Of a stretch of 64,000 nucleotides of DNA, positions 26,115 through 35,519 are shown in pieces. A model generated the notes under the pieces. That model was given only the letters and a program-made list of their open reading frames with translations, did no database searches and was not told the origin of the DNA. This DNA is from Zobellia nedashkovskayae (GTDB lineage: Bacteria; Bacteroidota; Bacteroidia; Flavobacteriales; Flavobacteriaceae), in assembly GCF_015330125.1 (NCBI RefSeq), contig NZ_JADDXR010000002.1:2988685-3052684 (forward strand). The letters run 5' to 3'. Both the position numbers and the translations under genes were made by a program. Position 1 is the stretch's first letter. Each line of letters opens with the position of its first letter.

Positions 26115-27590
26115 ATGAAAATAGATTACAAGGGTTTCACGTTGGTATTTATTGCCTTATCACTTTCTTTTTCGGCCTATGGCCAAGAGAAAAACAAGGA
26201 GACTAAAAAACGACCAAACTTTTTGTTTGTTTTGGTTGACGATCAGTCGCCTTTCGATTTGCAGGTGTATGATCCAAAATCAATATTAGAAACCCCTGTA
26301 ATTTCTAAATTAGCGTCTGAAGGTACGGTTATAGAAGCTGCCCACCATATGGGTTCTATGAACGGTGCGGTATGTACACCCTCCAGACATATGATAATGA
26401 CAGGCCGTACGCTATGGCATTTGCCACCTAGCGCAGAATTTCAAAAAAATACGGCTCCTCATGAATTGGATAAGCAGACCATTGGGGCTGTTTTCAATAG
26501 AGCAGGTTATAATACTATGAGAACTTGTAAAAAAGGGAACTCATATCCTGGAGCGAACGAACAGTTTACGGTTGTACACGATGCTGTAAAAAGAGGGGGC
26601 ACTGAAGAGACAGGAAGTGCATGGCACTCCAAACAAGTTTTAGAATATTTAGGAGATCGTGAGAAAGTTAAAGAAGAAAATCCTTTTTTCATTTATTTTG
26701 GATTTTCCCATCCACATGATACCCGGGATGGCACTCCAGAGTTATTGGAAAAATATGGAGCGGTAAATCATACAGACAAGAATAGTCTTCCTCCGGCTAA
26801 TGATAAACAACCACCGCTTCAAGATAATTATTTAGAAGCGCATCCTTTTTTCCATGGTCACCCTGAGCTTCGTGATGAAGAACGCGTAAGTGGGGTTTGG
26901 AAAAATAGAGATGAGCAGACCGTAAGGAATGAGCTGGGTAGAGAATATGCCTGTTCAGAAAATATAGATATCCAGTTGGGCAAAGTGCTTAAAAAATTGG
27001 AAGCCATGGGCGAGTTGGACAACACCTATATCGTTTACACTTCCGATCACGGAATGTCTATTGGTAGACACGGACTTATGGGGAAACAAAACTTATATGA
27101 GCATACATGGCGTGTACCCATGATTATTAAAGGACCAGGACTTCCATCCGGTAAACGCACAAAAGGGAATGTTTATTTATTGGATGTCTTACCTACATTA
27201 TGTGATTTGGCAGGAATAGAGATTCCGGAAACCGTAGAGGGAACAAGTTTTAGACCTGTATTGGAAGGTGAAAAAGAAACTGTTAGAGATGTTATGTATG
27301 GTGTGTATTGTGGAGGAACAAAACCAGGCATGCGTACGGTTAAAAAAGGCGACTGGAAATTAATCAAGTATGATGTAATGGATGGTGCAGTACGCGAAAC
27401 ACAACTTTTCGATCTGGCTGAAAATCCGAATGAATATTTAAAAGAACACAAGAAAGAAGGCGAAATGCTGACCAATTTGGCCGAAAACCCGAAGTATGCC
27501 GATAAATTGGCAGAAATGGAAGCATTGTTATTAACTGAAATGGAAGCATATGAAGACCCTTATAGGCTTTGGGACCAACCGGCAAAATAG
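26115..27590 (+). CDS. S1-family sulfatase
   Basis: 491 residues; signal peptide of 23. Metal Asp pair at 42-43 in VDDQSPFD, and formylglycine motif CTPSR at Cys87, followed by MIMTGRTLW. TSDHGMSIGRHGLMGKQNLYEH is the second active-site region, with YVVY-type strands around it. A His-rich segment HAHPFFHGHP-like (EAHPFFHGHP) occurs near residue 238. It sits 32 nt after kduD and 31 nt before the AraC-type gene, so it shares an operon with the uronate genes. Periplasmic sulfate-ester hydrolysis is expected; the position on the sugar is unknown. Confidence 0.92.
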   Translation: MKIDYKGFTLVFIALSLSFSAYGQEKNKETKKRPNFLFVLVDDQSPFDLQVYDPKSILETPVISKLASEGTVIEAAHHMGSMNGAVCTPSRHMIMTGRTLWHLPPSAEFQKNTAPHELDKQTIGAVFNRAGYNTMRTCKKGNSYPGANEQFTVVHDAVKRGGTEETGSAWHSKQVLEYLGDREKVKEENPFFIYFGFSHPHDTRDGTPELLEKYGAVNHTDKNSLPPANDKQPPLQDNYLEAHPFFHGHPELRDEERVSGVWKNRDEQTVRNELGREYACSENIDIQLGKVLKKLEAMGELDNTYIVYTSDHGMSIGRHGLMGKQNLYEHTWRVPMIIKGPGLPSGKRTKGNVYLLDVLPTLCDLAGIEIPETVEGTSFRPVLEGEKETVRDVMYGVYCGGTKPGMRTVKKGDWKLIKYDVMDGAVRETQLFDLAENPNEYLKEHKKEGEMLTNLAENPKYADKLAEMEALLLTEMEAYEDPYRLWDQPAK

Positions 27591-27621
27591 GATTCCAGTT
27601 TTATAAATAGTAGAGTAATAC

Positions 27622-28491
27622 ATGAAACTTCATTTATTAAATAGGGCATCTGTAGCTGACCGATCATTTTCGGTCAACCATAATCTGTACCCTAATTTTT
27701 TAAGGGTTTGGCATTATCACCCAGAGATTGAATTGGTGGTAATTCTAAAAAGTTCTGGAACACGTTTTATAGGGGATAGTATAGAAAAATTTCAGGAGGG
27801 AGAAGTGGTACTTATTGGCAAAAACGTTCCGCATATGTGGTTGAACGATGAGGTTTATTTTCAGCCAGAAAGTAAACTAGAGGCAGAGGCTCTGGCCATA
27901 CACTTTACTAGAGATTTTTTAGGAAAAGGTTTCTTTGATATTCCAGAAATGAAACAAATTTCCGACCTTTTAATTCGGGCAAATAGAGGTATTAAGTTCA
28001 ATACACTGAGTAGTGATCTGGTAGGTCAAATCATGAATCTAAAAAACTACGATACAACTACGCGTGTATACAAAACTATTGAGGTTTTGGTTGCTTTATC
28101 AAAGCAAGAAAATTATCAGTTATTATCAAGTACAAGCTTTGTAAATGCTTTTCAAAAAGCAGATAACTCGCGAATGGATAAAATATATGCCTACGTGTTT
28201 GAAAACTTCAATGATGGCATTAGCGCTAGCGATGTTGCTGAAATGACGGGTATGAATAAATCTGCATTCAGCAGATTTTTCAAGAAAGCCCATAGTAAAT
28301 CTTTTACCAGATATCTTAATGAAATAAAGGTGGGCTACGCCTGCAGACTTCTTTTAGAAAACAAGGAAAGTATTACTTCCATCGCGTACTTATCCGGGTT
28401 TAACAATATCTCTAATTTTAATAGACAGTTTAGGACCATTCATGGTATGGCACCTTCTGCTTATTTAAAATATTATTCTTCAAACAACTAG
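27622..28491 (+). CDS. AraC-family transcriptional regulator
   Basis: 289 residues. The N-terminal half (about 15-110) has a cupin sugar-sensing pattern (WHYHPEIELVVI, GEVVLIGKNVPHMW). The C-terminal ~100 residues form two helix-turn-helix motifs (SASDVAEMTGMNKSAFSRFFKK and ITSIAYLSGFNNISNFNRQFR). This is typical of sugar-responsive AraC regulators. It lies at the end of segment C and 16 nt before the first copy of the conserved promoter module (28507-28571), making it the obvious local candidate for the PUL regulator. No hybrid two-component system or sigma/anti-sigma pair is seen in the window. The link between this protein and the module is inference. Confidence 0.92.
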   Translation: MKLHLLNRASVADRSFSVNHNLYPNFLRVWHYHPEIELVVILKSSGTRFIGDSIEKFQEGEVVLIGKNVPHMWLNDEVYFQPESKLEAEALAIHFTRDFLGKGFFDIPEMKQISDLLIRANRGIKFNTLSSDLVGQIMNLKNYDTTTRVYKTIEVLVALSKQENYQLLSSTSFVNAFQKADNSRMDKIYAYVFENFNDGISASDVAEMTGMNKSAFSRFFKKAHSKSFTRYLNEIKVGYACRLLLENKESITSIAYLSGFNNISNFNRQFRTIHGMAPSAYLKYYSSNN

Positions 28492-28506
28492 AAAATGCCT
28501 TTGCGT

Positions 28507-28571
28507 GCAAAAAAAGTATCAGAAATTGTATTTTTTTTGGTAGTTGACCACACGATAGATTATTAGTTTTA
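28507..28571 (+). promoter_or_regulatory. Conserved PUL promoter module, copy 1
   Basis: GCAAAAAAAGTATC at 28507-28520, an 18-nt spacer, GGTAGT at 28539-28544, 19 nt, then TAGTTTTA (28564-28571), a near match to the Bacteroidota -7 box TAnnTTTG. The same arrangement with identical spacing recurs at 35326 and 42315. The predicted transcript gives a leader of about 180 nt before the esterase at 28754. The 262-nt gap holds no gene. Confidence 0.75.
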
Positions 28572-28753
28572 ACCACATTATAATATTGATAATAAACACT
28601 CTAATTATTTAAGTAATTCTAATTGTTTGCTTATTTAATTAAGTATTTCTTATTTAGAATCCTTGTCCAAGTTGATCTTACTTTAAATCGATTACTGTAA
28701 ATAGTGTTCGGATTAGGAGTGGTACGAAACAAATTCTTTTTCATAATTTTAAA

Positions 28754-30094
28754 ATGCGGGTAGATCAATTCAAATTTTTTCAATCTAATGCAAAAGGCTT
28801 TTTGACAGGTGCTTTGCTTATTGTGAGTGCTATATTTTTAAATGGACAAAGCAAAACTTCTACAATTGAAAAGCAAACAATTCTATTAGAAAATAGTACT
28901 GAAGGTCCTTTCTGGGTTAAAACTACTTTGATCGAAAGTGGTGTATTAGAAACCCCCAAGTACAATTTTACCAATGAGTTTGATGCTGAAAAATCAGAAG
29001 ATAATATAAAGGGGATTTTTTATGAAGGTCTACCTTATAAAGGAAAACCAACAAAAGTGTTTAGTTGGTACGGAGTACCCGAAAACCTAACTAAAAATGA
29101 TAAAGTCCCTGCAATAGTCTTAGTGCATGGAGGTGGAGGTACCGCATTTGTTGATTGGGTCAAAGAATGGACCAACAGGGGATACATTGCAATAGCAATA
29201 GCCTTGGAAGGTCAAATTCCTGGAGATAAAATTACCGGAGAGAATGAAAAAAAGGAGTATCAGACCTTTGAGTATTCCGGACCCAAGCGACAAGGTTTTT
29301 TTGAGGATGTAATTGTAGAAAAATTGGAAGATCAATGGTTTTTTCACGCAGTTGCAGATGTGATGCTAGCTACAAGCTTATTGAAGAGCTTACCAAATGT
29401 AGACGAAAATAACATTGGGATTACCGGTATTTCTTGGGGAGGTATTCTAACTAATGTCATAACAGGTGTAGATAATCGCTATGCATTTGCTGTACCGGTT
29501 TACGGTTGTGGTTTTTTACAGGAAACTCCTAATTATAGTAATCTATTAGGTCAGTTGAACAATGAACAACAAGCGTTTTATTTGAATACGTGGGAACCTT
29601 CATTATATGTACCACTTCAAAAACAACCCACACTTTTTGTAAATGGCACCAATGATTTCCACTTTACTATGAACAGCTTCACTAAAACCTACGAAGCTTC
29701 CCCTAACGAAAAATATCTATCCATTGGGCATAATATGAAACATGGTCATCAAGCAGGATGGGCACCGGAGTCAATTTACACGTTTGCAGAGTATATAACA
29801 AACAATGGTACTGCACCTGAATTACCAAAACTCATCCAAAACAAAAACAAGAAGTTGTTGTATCAATATCAAGGAAAAGTAGATAAAGGGTATTTGTATT
29901 ATACCACAGATACTAGTGATTGGGGAAAGGACAGTTACCAGTGGGTCGAAACCACTGCAGATGTATCTAATACGAATAAAACAATTTCAGCAAAGCTGCC
30001 TGACGAAGCAGTTGCTTATTTCATAAATATTATCAATTCAGAAGGTAGAATGTATAGTTCACCCATGAGAATAGTGGATGGTAATCGTCCGTAA
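28754..30094 (+). CDS. Secreted alpha/beta-hydrolase (acetyl-xylan-esterase/PhoPQ-like) with C-terminal beta domain
   Basis: 446 residues with a signal peptide ending near LNGQS. The oxyanion motif HGGGG is at 125-129, the nucleophile Ser227 sits in GISWGG, acid Asp301 in NGTND, and His332 in KHGHQAGW. The domain after ~residue 350 looks like the beta-sandwich found in PhoPQ-type and related esterases (YYTTDTSDWG). It likely deacylates the polysaccharide in the periplasm and is distinct from the 821-1693 and SGNH esterases. First gene of segment D, directly controlled by the conserved module upstream. The acyl group is not determined. Confidence 0.8.
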   Translation: MRVDQFKFFQSNAKGFLTGALLIVSAIFLNGQSKTSTIEKQTILLENSTEGPFWVKTTLIESGVLETPKYNFTNEFDAEKSEDNIKGIFYEGLPYKGKPTKVFSWYGVPENLTKNDKVPAIVLVHGGGGTAFVDWVKEWTNRGYIAIAIALEGQIPGDKITGENEKKEYQTFEYSGPKRQGFFEDVIVEKLEDQWFFHAVADVMLATSLLKSLPNVDENNIGITGISWGGILTNVITGVDNRYAFAVPVYGCGFLQETPNYSNLLGQLNNEQQAFYLNTWEPSLYVPLQKQPTLFVNGTNDFHFTMNSFTKTYEASPNEKYLSIGHNMKHGHQAGWAPESIYTFAEYITNNGTAPELPKLIQNKNKKLLYQYQGKVDKGYLYYTTDTSDWGKDSYQWVETTADVSNTNKTISAKLPDEAVAYFINIINSEGRMYSSPMRIVDGNRP

Positions 30095-30148
30095 ACTTGT
30101 CAGTAATAGGTGTTATAATTAATCGAATTCAATTTAAAGTCCAAACCA

Positions 30149-31963
30149 ATGAAACTTAAGAATACCAAGGTAAATACAGTGTTGATATTATTTGTGATGT
30201 TCCTCTTTCAAAGTGGTTCTGTATTCAGCCAAAAGAAAGAAAAAGGAGAAAATATGGACGAGATGTGGGGGCATCAAAATTCATTGGGAGCCAACGCACC
30301 GGACTCTAGAACAAAATTATTTGATAATGGTAATTACGCCATGTTCATTCACTGGGGTATCTATTCAAAGATTGCCAATACATGGAAAGACAGTACGTAT
30401 TATGGCATTAGCGAATGGATAATGAACCCTAGACGTGCAAATATTCCGGTGGATGAGTATATGGCAGAAGCAAAAACTTTTGACCCTGTAAATTTTGATG
30501 CTATGGCAATTGCCCAACTGGCCAAAGATGCCGGAATGAAATATATTGTAGTTACCAGCAAACACCATGATGGCTTTGCGATGTACAATTCCAAAAGCAA
30601 TGATTTCAATATTGTAAAGGCCACGCCTTTTGCCAGAGACCCTATGAAGGAACTGTCAAAAGCATGTAAGGAACTGGGCCTTGGTTTTGGCTTTTATTAT
30701 TCGCACAATCAAGATTGGACATTTCCTGGAGGCAACGGAGGACCAAAGGTAAACGAGAAAAGAAAAGAAGTTGGGTTTGATTATTATTTCAAGGAAAAGT
30801 GTCTTCCGCAGGTTAAAGAAATTGTAACCCAATATGGAGATATCGCCATGGTGTGGTTCGATACGCCAGGTAATATGGAGAAAAAATATGTGGAAGAATT
30901 AGTTGAGGTTGTTCGTAAACATCAACCTAATGCCATGATTTCTGGACGGGCCGGTCATGGTTTAGGCGATTATAAATCTTTAGGGGATATGAACATTCCC
31001 ATAAAAAATATTGGTGGACTTTGGGAAACTGTTGACGTTACCAACGATTCTTGGGGATACGCTTGGTACGACCAAAATTGGAAAAGCCCAAAACGGATTT
31101 TAAAAAGTATTATTTCTACTGTGGCTCGTGGAGGGACTTATATGCTAAATGTGGGGCCTGCACCAGACGGAACAATTCCTGCGGAGGCCCAAGAATCGCT
31201 AAAAACTTCAGGGGAATGGATTAGCAAGTATCCTCAGGTAATATATAAAACTGGGTCTTCACCATGGGGTCATGCACTACCTTGGGGTGATGCAACCATA
31301 GCGGCTGATGGCAAATTGAACCTTTGTGTTTACAAATGGCCGTTAGATGGTAAACTATGGCTTCCAGGATTAAAGAATACGATTAAGTCTGCTGATTTAT
31401 TAGTGGATGGAAAAGGTCAAAAATTGGAAACCACGACACATGCTGGTTGGGTAGCTATTTCATTACCAGCAAGACGGAACGAAAAATTAATATCTGTTAT
31501 AGAATTAGAAATAGAGGGTAGCCCTGAGGTGGCTATATCCAATAGTATAGACCCTGTTTTTTCTACGGTACTGCCGGTTGATTTTGCTACGGCCGAAGGC
31601 TGTGCCATTGCCGAGAAAAGATGGATGGAAAAATTTGGGGAATGGAAACATATTGAGCAAGCTCAAGATTGGAAGGAAGGAAGTACAGTGACTTGGGAAA
31701 TAGAAGTTAAAGATCCAGGCTATTATCAAACCGAACTAAATTATGCAGGGGAAGGCCGTTTAGTTTGGAATATAACTTCAGATGAGGGAGTTGTGGTTCA
31801 GAATCAGCAAAATTCATCAGCGGTATATAATTATTATGAAATGGGACTTATAAAGTTTAATAAACCCGGAAAGCATACTATAACTGTTTCCTTGGTAGAT
31901 GGTAAAAAGAACAACGCAAGTCTAAAAGAAATACGGTTGACACCAGAAGGAAGCATGGAGTAA
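30149..31963 (+). CDS. GH29 alpha-L-fucosidase with C-terminal beta-sandwich domain
   Basis: 604 residues, signal peptide ~28. The GH29 core spans ~55-400: YAMFIHWG, TSKHHDGFAMYNS, and the nucleophile Asp238 in MVWFDTPG. The last ~115 residues form a separate beta-rich domain (DWKEGSTVTWEIEVKDPGYY...GKHTITVSLVDG), probably carbohydrate-binding. It removes alpha-L-fucose from oligosaccharides in the periplasm. It is a second fucosidase beside the GH29-SGNH fusion at 8501, with a different insert pattern and a different C-terminal partner, so it probably acts on another linkage. 54 nt after the esterase. Confidence 0.93.
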   Translation: MKLKNTKVNTVLILFVMFLFQSGSVFSQKKEKGENMDEMWGHQNSLGANAPDSRTKLFDNGNYAMFIHWGIYSKIANTWKDSTYYGISEWIMNPRRANIPVDEYMAEAKTFDPVNFDAMAIAQLAKDAGMKYIVVTSKHHDGFAMYNSKSNDFNIVKATPFARDPMKELSKACKELGLGFGFYYSHNQDWTFPGGNGGPKVNEKRKEVGFDYYFKEKCLPQVKEIVTQYGDIAMVWFDTPGNMEKKYVEELVEVVRKHQPNAMISGRAGHGLGDYKSLGDMNIPIKNIGGLWETVDVTNDSWGYAWYDQNWKSPKRILKSIISTVARGGTYMLNVGPAPDGTIPAEAQESLKTSGEWISKYPQVIYKTGSSPWGHALPWGDATIAADGKLNLCVYKWPLDGKLWLPGLKNTIKSADLLVDGKGQKLETTTHAGWVAISLPARRNEKLISVIELEIEGSPEVAISNSIDPVFSTVLPVDFATAEGCAIAEKRWMEKFGEWKHIEQAQDWKEGSTVTWEIEVKDPGYYQTELNYAGEGRLVWNITSDEGVVVQNQQNSSAVYNYYEMGLIKFNKPGKHTITVSLVDGKKNNASLKEIRLTPEGSME

Positions 31964-32054
31964 TACTTTAAAAAGCCCTCTCCGTGCCTCATGTCTAAAA
32001 ATGGGATGGATGGTGTATAAAGAAAAGCTCAAAGAGCTAATAAAGAAACTGATT

Positions 32055-33650
32055 ATGAAAATATTGAAACATAAAACTCTTGGAACTTTATTATTATTGT
32101 TTTCAATGACCCTAGGTGCTCAAAACATCCAGAAACCCAATATAATTGTCATTTATACAGATGACCAAGGTTATGGAGATGTTGGCGCACTTAATCCCGA
32201 TGCTAAATTCAATACGCCAAATATGGATAAATTGGCCAATGAAGGCATTATTTTTACAGATGGGCATAGCAGTGATGCGGTATGTACACCATCTAGATAC
32301 TCTTTGCTAACCGGGCGCTATAGTTGGCGGACCTCTTTAAAAGAAGGAGTTTTAAGAGCTGATGGGCCTTGTTTAATAGAAAAGGATAGGATGACCATTG
32401 CTTCTTTACTTCAAGAAAATGGTTATAAAACGGCCATGATAGGAAAGTGGCATCTTCAAATGGAATTTGAAGGAAGCTTAGGGAAAGACCGTGACTGGTC
32501 AAAGCCCTTTACAGATGGTCCAATAGAGAAGGGATTTGATTATTATTTTGGTATTCCGGCATCTATGAATTATGGCATTTTAACGTATTTGGAAAATGAC
32601 AAGGTGTTAGATCCTCCTGTATTATGGACTAAAAAGAAAGCGGATAAAAGACCACGTGCATTTAGTGATAGTATTGACCCGAAAGGGTATAGAATGACAC
32701 CACCCTATATAAGTGAGCGTAAAGAAGGCACAAGTGGCTGGGTAGAAGTGGCACCCTCATTTAACGATGAGTTGGTCTTAAAAACATTTGCTGATAAAGC
32801 TGTGGATTATATTAGCGAATCTGCAACGGAGGCCAAAGCGGGTAAACCGTTCTTTTTATACCTGCCATTGACCAGTCCACATTTACCGCATTGTACGCAT
32901 CCTGATTTTCAAGGGCAGAGTAATTGCGGAAATTATGGCGATTTTATGGAAGAAACCGATTATAGGATTGGACAAGTGCTTGAGGCTTTAAAGGCAAATG
33001 GAATTGAAGACAATACTTTGGTTATTTTTTCATCGGATAACGGAGCGGAGACCAACTACGTTAATCAGCGAGAAAAATATGGACACTATAGTAGTTTCAA
33101 TTTTAAAGGAGGCAAGCGTGATATTTATGAAGGTGGCCATCGGGTTCCTTTTCTTATGCGTTGGCCTAACGGCATACAAGCAGGGAAAAAGTCAGATGTG
33201 CCCGTTTGCCAGACGGATTACTTGGCTACCATTGCCGATATTGTTGGGGTAGAACTTCCGGATAATGCAGGTGAGGATAGTTATAGTTTAATACCAATAC
33301 TAAAAGGGGCTAGTTATGATAAAACGGTAAGAGGAGCTGTAATTCATCATTCCGTTTCGGGTCGTTTTGCGATTAGAGAAGGGAAATGGAAACTAAATAT
33401 GTTTAGGGACTCTGGAGGTTCTTTAAAACCTAAAATTATTGAGCCAAAAGAAGGTGAAGCCCTATACGAATTATACAATATGGAGAAAGACCCAGGAGAA
33501 ACTACAAATCTTTATTTTGATAATCCGGACGTAGTAAAAAGACTTACTCAGAAAATCACCAAAATTATTGAAGAGGGTAGAACTACACCTGGTACACCTC
33601 AATCTTATGTAAAAGAAGGTTGGGACATTCCGGATTGGATAAAGTCATAA
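32055..33650 (+). CDS. S1-family sulfatase
   Basis: 531 residues from ATG 32055, chosen since MKILKHKTLGTLLLLFSMTL is a standard signal peptide; the upstream ATG at 32001 would add 18 charged residues. Metal Asp pair 36-37 in TDDQGYGD, formylglycine motif CTPSR at Cys77, then YSLLTGRYSWRTSLKEG, GKWHLQME and SSDNGAETNY. The LKEGVLRADG region is typical of arylsulfatases of the S1_15-like group, but subfamily is from memory. It follows the fucosidase and precedes a second sulfatase by 49 nt. Confidence 0.92.
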   Translation: MKILKHKTLGTLLLLFSMTLGAQNIQKPNIIVIYTDDQGYGDVGALNPDAKFNTPNMDKLANEGIIFTDGHSSDAVCTPSRYSLLTGRYSWRTSLKEGVLRADGPCLIEKDRMTIASLLQENGYKTAMIGKWHLQMEFEGSLGKDRDWSKPFTDGPIEKGFDYYFGIPASMNYGILTYLENDKVLDPPVLWTKKKADKRPRAFSDSIDPKGYRMTPPYISERKEGTSGWVEVAPSFNDELVLKTFADKAVDYISESATEAKAGKPFFLYLPLTSPHLPHCTHPDFQGQSNCGNYGDFMEETDYRIGQVLEALKANGIEDNTLVIFSSDNGAETNYVNQREKYGHYSSFNFKGGKRDIYEGGHRVPFLMRWPNGIQAGKKSDVPVCQTDYLATIADIVGVELPDNAGEDSYSLIPILKGASYDKTVRGAVIHHSVSGRFAIREGKWKLNMFRDSGGSLKPKIIEPKEGEALYELYNMEKDPGETTNLYFDNPDVVKRLTQKITKIIEEGRTTPGTPQSYVKEGWDIPDWIKS

Positions 33651-33699
33651 CTCAAAATAGGAGGAATATGACAACTACTGAACCAAATAAAAACAAGAA

Positions 33700-35109
33700 A
33701 TGAAAATAGGAATAGGACTCTTGCTTTTTAGCACTTTGATGATTCTTTCGTGTGGAGAAAAACAAGAAGCTAAAAAGGAGATAGCGGTTGAACAGGATAC
33801 GCGGCCCAATATCATATTCATTTTTGCCGATGATTGGGGGTATGGTGATTTAGGTATTCACGGCAGTACCTTTTGTGAAACCCCAAACCTTGATAAAATG
33901 GCCGCAGAGGGCATCGATTTTCAAAATTTCTCTGTGGTAAACCCAGTTTGCTCGCCAAGTAGAGTTGCCGTAATGACAGGGCAATTTCCGGCAAGGCAGA
34001 GTGTACACGGTCACTTTGCATCTGTGGAATCACATATAAAAAGAGGCATGCCGGATTGGTTAAACCCTGAAGCACCTTTACTTCCAAAAATGCTAAAAGA
34101 AACGGGCTATGCCACTGCTCATTTTGGAAAATGGCATCTTTCCAATACCCATGTTAAAGATGCACCGAGTCCGTTGGAATACGGTTATGATGAGTACGGT
34201 GCATTTAATTTACCAAGTGACCTACATCAAATGCAGGCAGACTCAACCTTATATAAAACGATTAATTTCGTAAAACGGAACAAAGACAAACCGTTTTTTG
34301 TAAATGCTTGGATTCACGCTACGCATACCCCGCATTACCCCAAAGAAAAGTACATGCAGCAATTTGCTCATCTAAAGGAGCAACAACAGGTTTATGCAGC
34401 GGTGATAGCGGAGTATGATGCTCGCATTGGTGAGTTATTTAAAACCTTGAAAGATTTAAGTTTAGATGAAAATACATTGGTAGTTTTTTCTTCGGATAAC
34501 GGACCGGAAATAACTGGAAAAATTAAAACTACCGATGATAATTCTACAGGCCCTGGTATGGGAACTTATTATTCTGTAGGAGAAGGGGGACTCAAAGGTC
34601 GTAAGCGTTCTTTATTCGCAGGCGGTGTGCGTATACCGTTTCTAGTGCGCTGGCCTGGTAAAACTCCATCTGGTGTGGTTGATAGAACTACAGAATTGGC
34701 TACGGTAGATTTGCTACCCACATTTTTAGAATTAGCGAATACAACCTATCCTGCAAATTATGAACCTGATGGGGTAAGTATAGTATCAGCTATTATGGGA
34801 AAACCTTTTGAAAGACAAAAGCCGATTTTTTGGGATTGGCGTTTTCCCAATGATCGACCTGATTTTTGGCCAAGTGAAGGTGTACAAGAAGGGAATTGGA
34901 AGTTGCTGGCAAATGAAGAACTAGGAAGAGCGGAATTATATGATATTTCTACGGATTGGGCAGAGCAGAAAGATGTGTCGGCAGAAAATCCAGAAAAGAA
35001 GAGAGAACTAATGGATAAGTTCAAAACATTCGAAAAATCCTTACCAACAAGTCCACCTGCTAATTCATTTTCAGAAGAAAGAAATTCAATAGGTTCCACA
35101 AATGAATAA
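33700..35109 (+). CDS. S1-family sulfatase, lipoprotein
   Basis: 469 residues. Unlike most other sulfatases here it has a lipobox (LSCGE, Cys18), so it should be membrane-anchored. Metal Asp pair in FADDWGYGD at 44-45, formylglycine motif CSPSR at Cys84, VAVMTGQFPARQSVHGH, GKWHLSNTH and SSDNGPEITG. The last gene of segment D, followed by a clear terminator. Anchoring suggests close action with the SusC/SusD uptake machinery encoded next, though whether it faces the periplasm or the outside cannot be decided here. Confidence 0.92.
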   Translation: MKIGIGLLLFSTLMILSCGEKQEAKKEIAVEQDTRPNIIFIFADDWGYGDLGIHGSTFCETPNLDKMAAEGIDFQNFSVVNPVCSPSRVAVMTGQFPARQSVHGHFASVESHIKRGMPDWLNPEAPLLPKMLKETGYATAHFGKWHLSNTHVKDAPSPLEYGYDEYGAFNLPSDLHQMQADSTLYKTINFVKRNKDKPFFVNAWIHATHTPHYPKEKYMQQFAHLKEQQQVYAAVIAEYDARIGELFKTLKDLSLDENTLVVFSSDNGPEITGKIKTTDDNSTGPGMGTYYSVGEGGLKGRKRSLFAGGVRIPFLVRWPGKTPSGVVDRTTELATVDLLPTFLELANTTYPANYEPDGVSIVSAIMGKPFERQKPIFWDWRFPNDRPDFWPSEGVQEGNWKLLANEELGRAELYDISTDWAEQKDVSAENPEKKRELMDKFKTFEKSLPTSPPANSFSEERNSIGSTNE

Positions 35110-35159
35110 TTACAAGAGAAAGTGAATTGAATCATTGTACAATTTCATACGAATAAGAG

Positions 35160-35183
35160 AGCTCCATACGTGGAGCTTTTTTT
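35160..35183 (+). terminator. Rho-independent terminator after segment D
   Basis: AGCTCCA (35160-35166) pairs with TGGAGCT (35171-35177) around TACG, a stable tetraloop-like loop, and T-rich sequence follows to 35183. It lies 50 nt after the lipoprotein sulfatase stop. Confidence 0.88.
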
Positions 35184-35325
35184 ATAATAATGATGTATCA
35201 GAACCTACAAAATATGGAAGTGAAATTTTCAGGTATTTATGGGATTAAGTATTTAAAATATTGAATTTCATCAAATTAAAGAGTAGTGAAAACCGTATTA
35301 AAAAGCTGCAAGTAATACAGTTTAT

Positions 35326-35390
35326 GCAAAAAAAGTATCGAATCTGGTATTTTTTTTGGTGGTGAGAGCTTTTTTACATTCTTAGTTTTG
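35326..35390 (+). promoter_or_regulatory. Conserved PUL promoter module, copy 2
   Basis: GCAAAAAAAGTATC at 35326-35339, 18-nt spacer, GGTGGT at 35358-35363, 19 nt, then TAGTTTTG (35383-35390), a perfect TAnnTTTG -7 box. The 14-mer and the following GGTATTTTTTTT form an imperfect inverted repeat. It should drive the SusC/SusD/sulfatase operon. Confidence 0.8.
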
Positions 35391-35519
35391 GCTGTGTCAT
35401 TTTATTAAAATGATAATATATAGTTTTTTGATATGCTATATTAATTTTTTGAGACGCCATTATTGCGATATACTTAATTCGCAGTCGCCAACCAATCGTA
35501 CTAACTTAATTACTAGAAA

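Larger units (their letters stand above)
35110..35519. other. Intergenic region upstream of susC-like gene
   Basis: 410 nt without a gene. It holds a terminator (35160-35183), the second copy of the conserved promoter module (35326-35390), and a leader of about 125 nt before the SusC start at 35520. The leader contains short AT-rich repeats but no recognised riboswitch. Confidence 0.7.
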
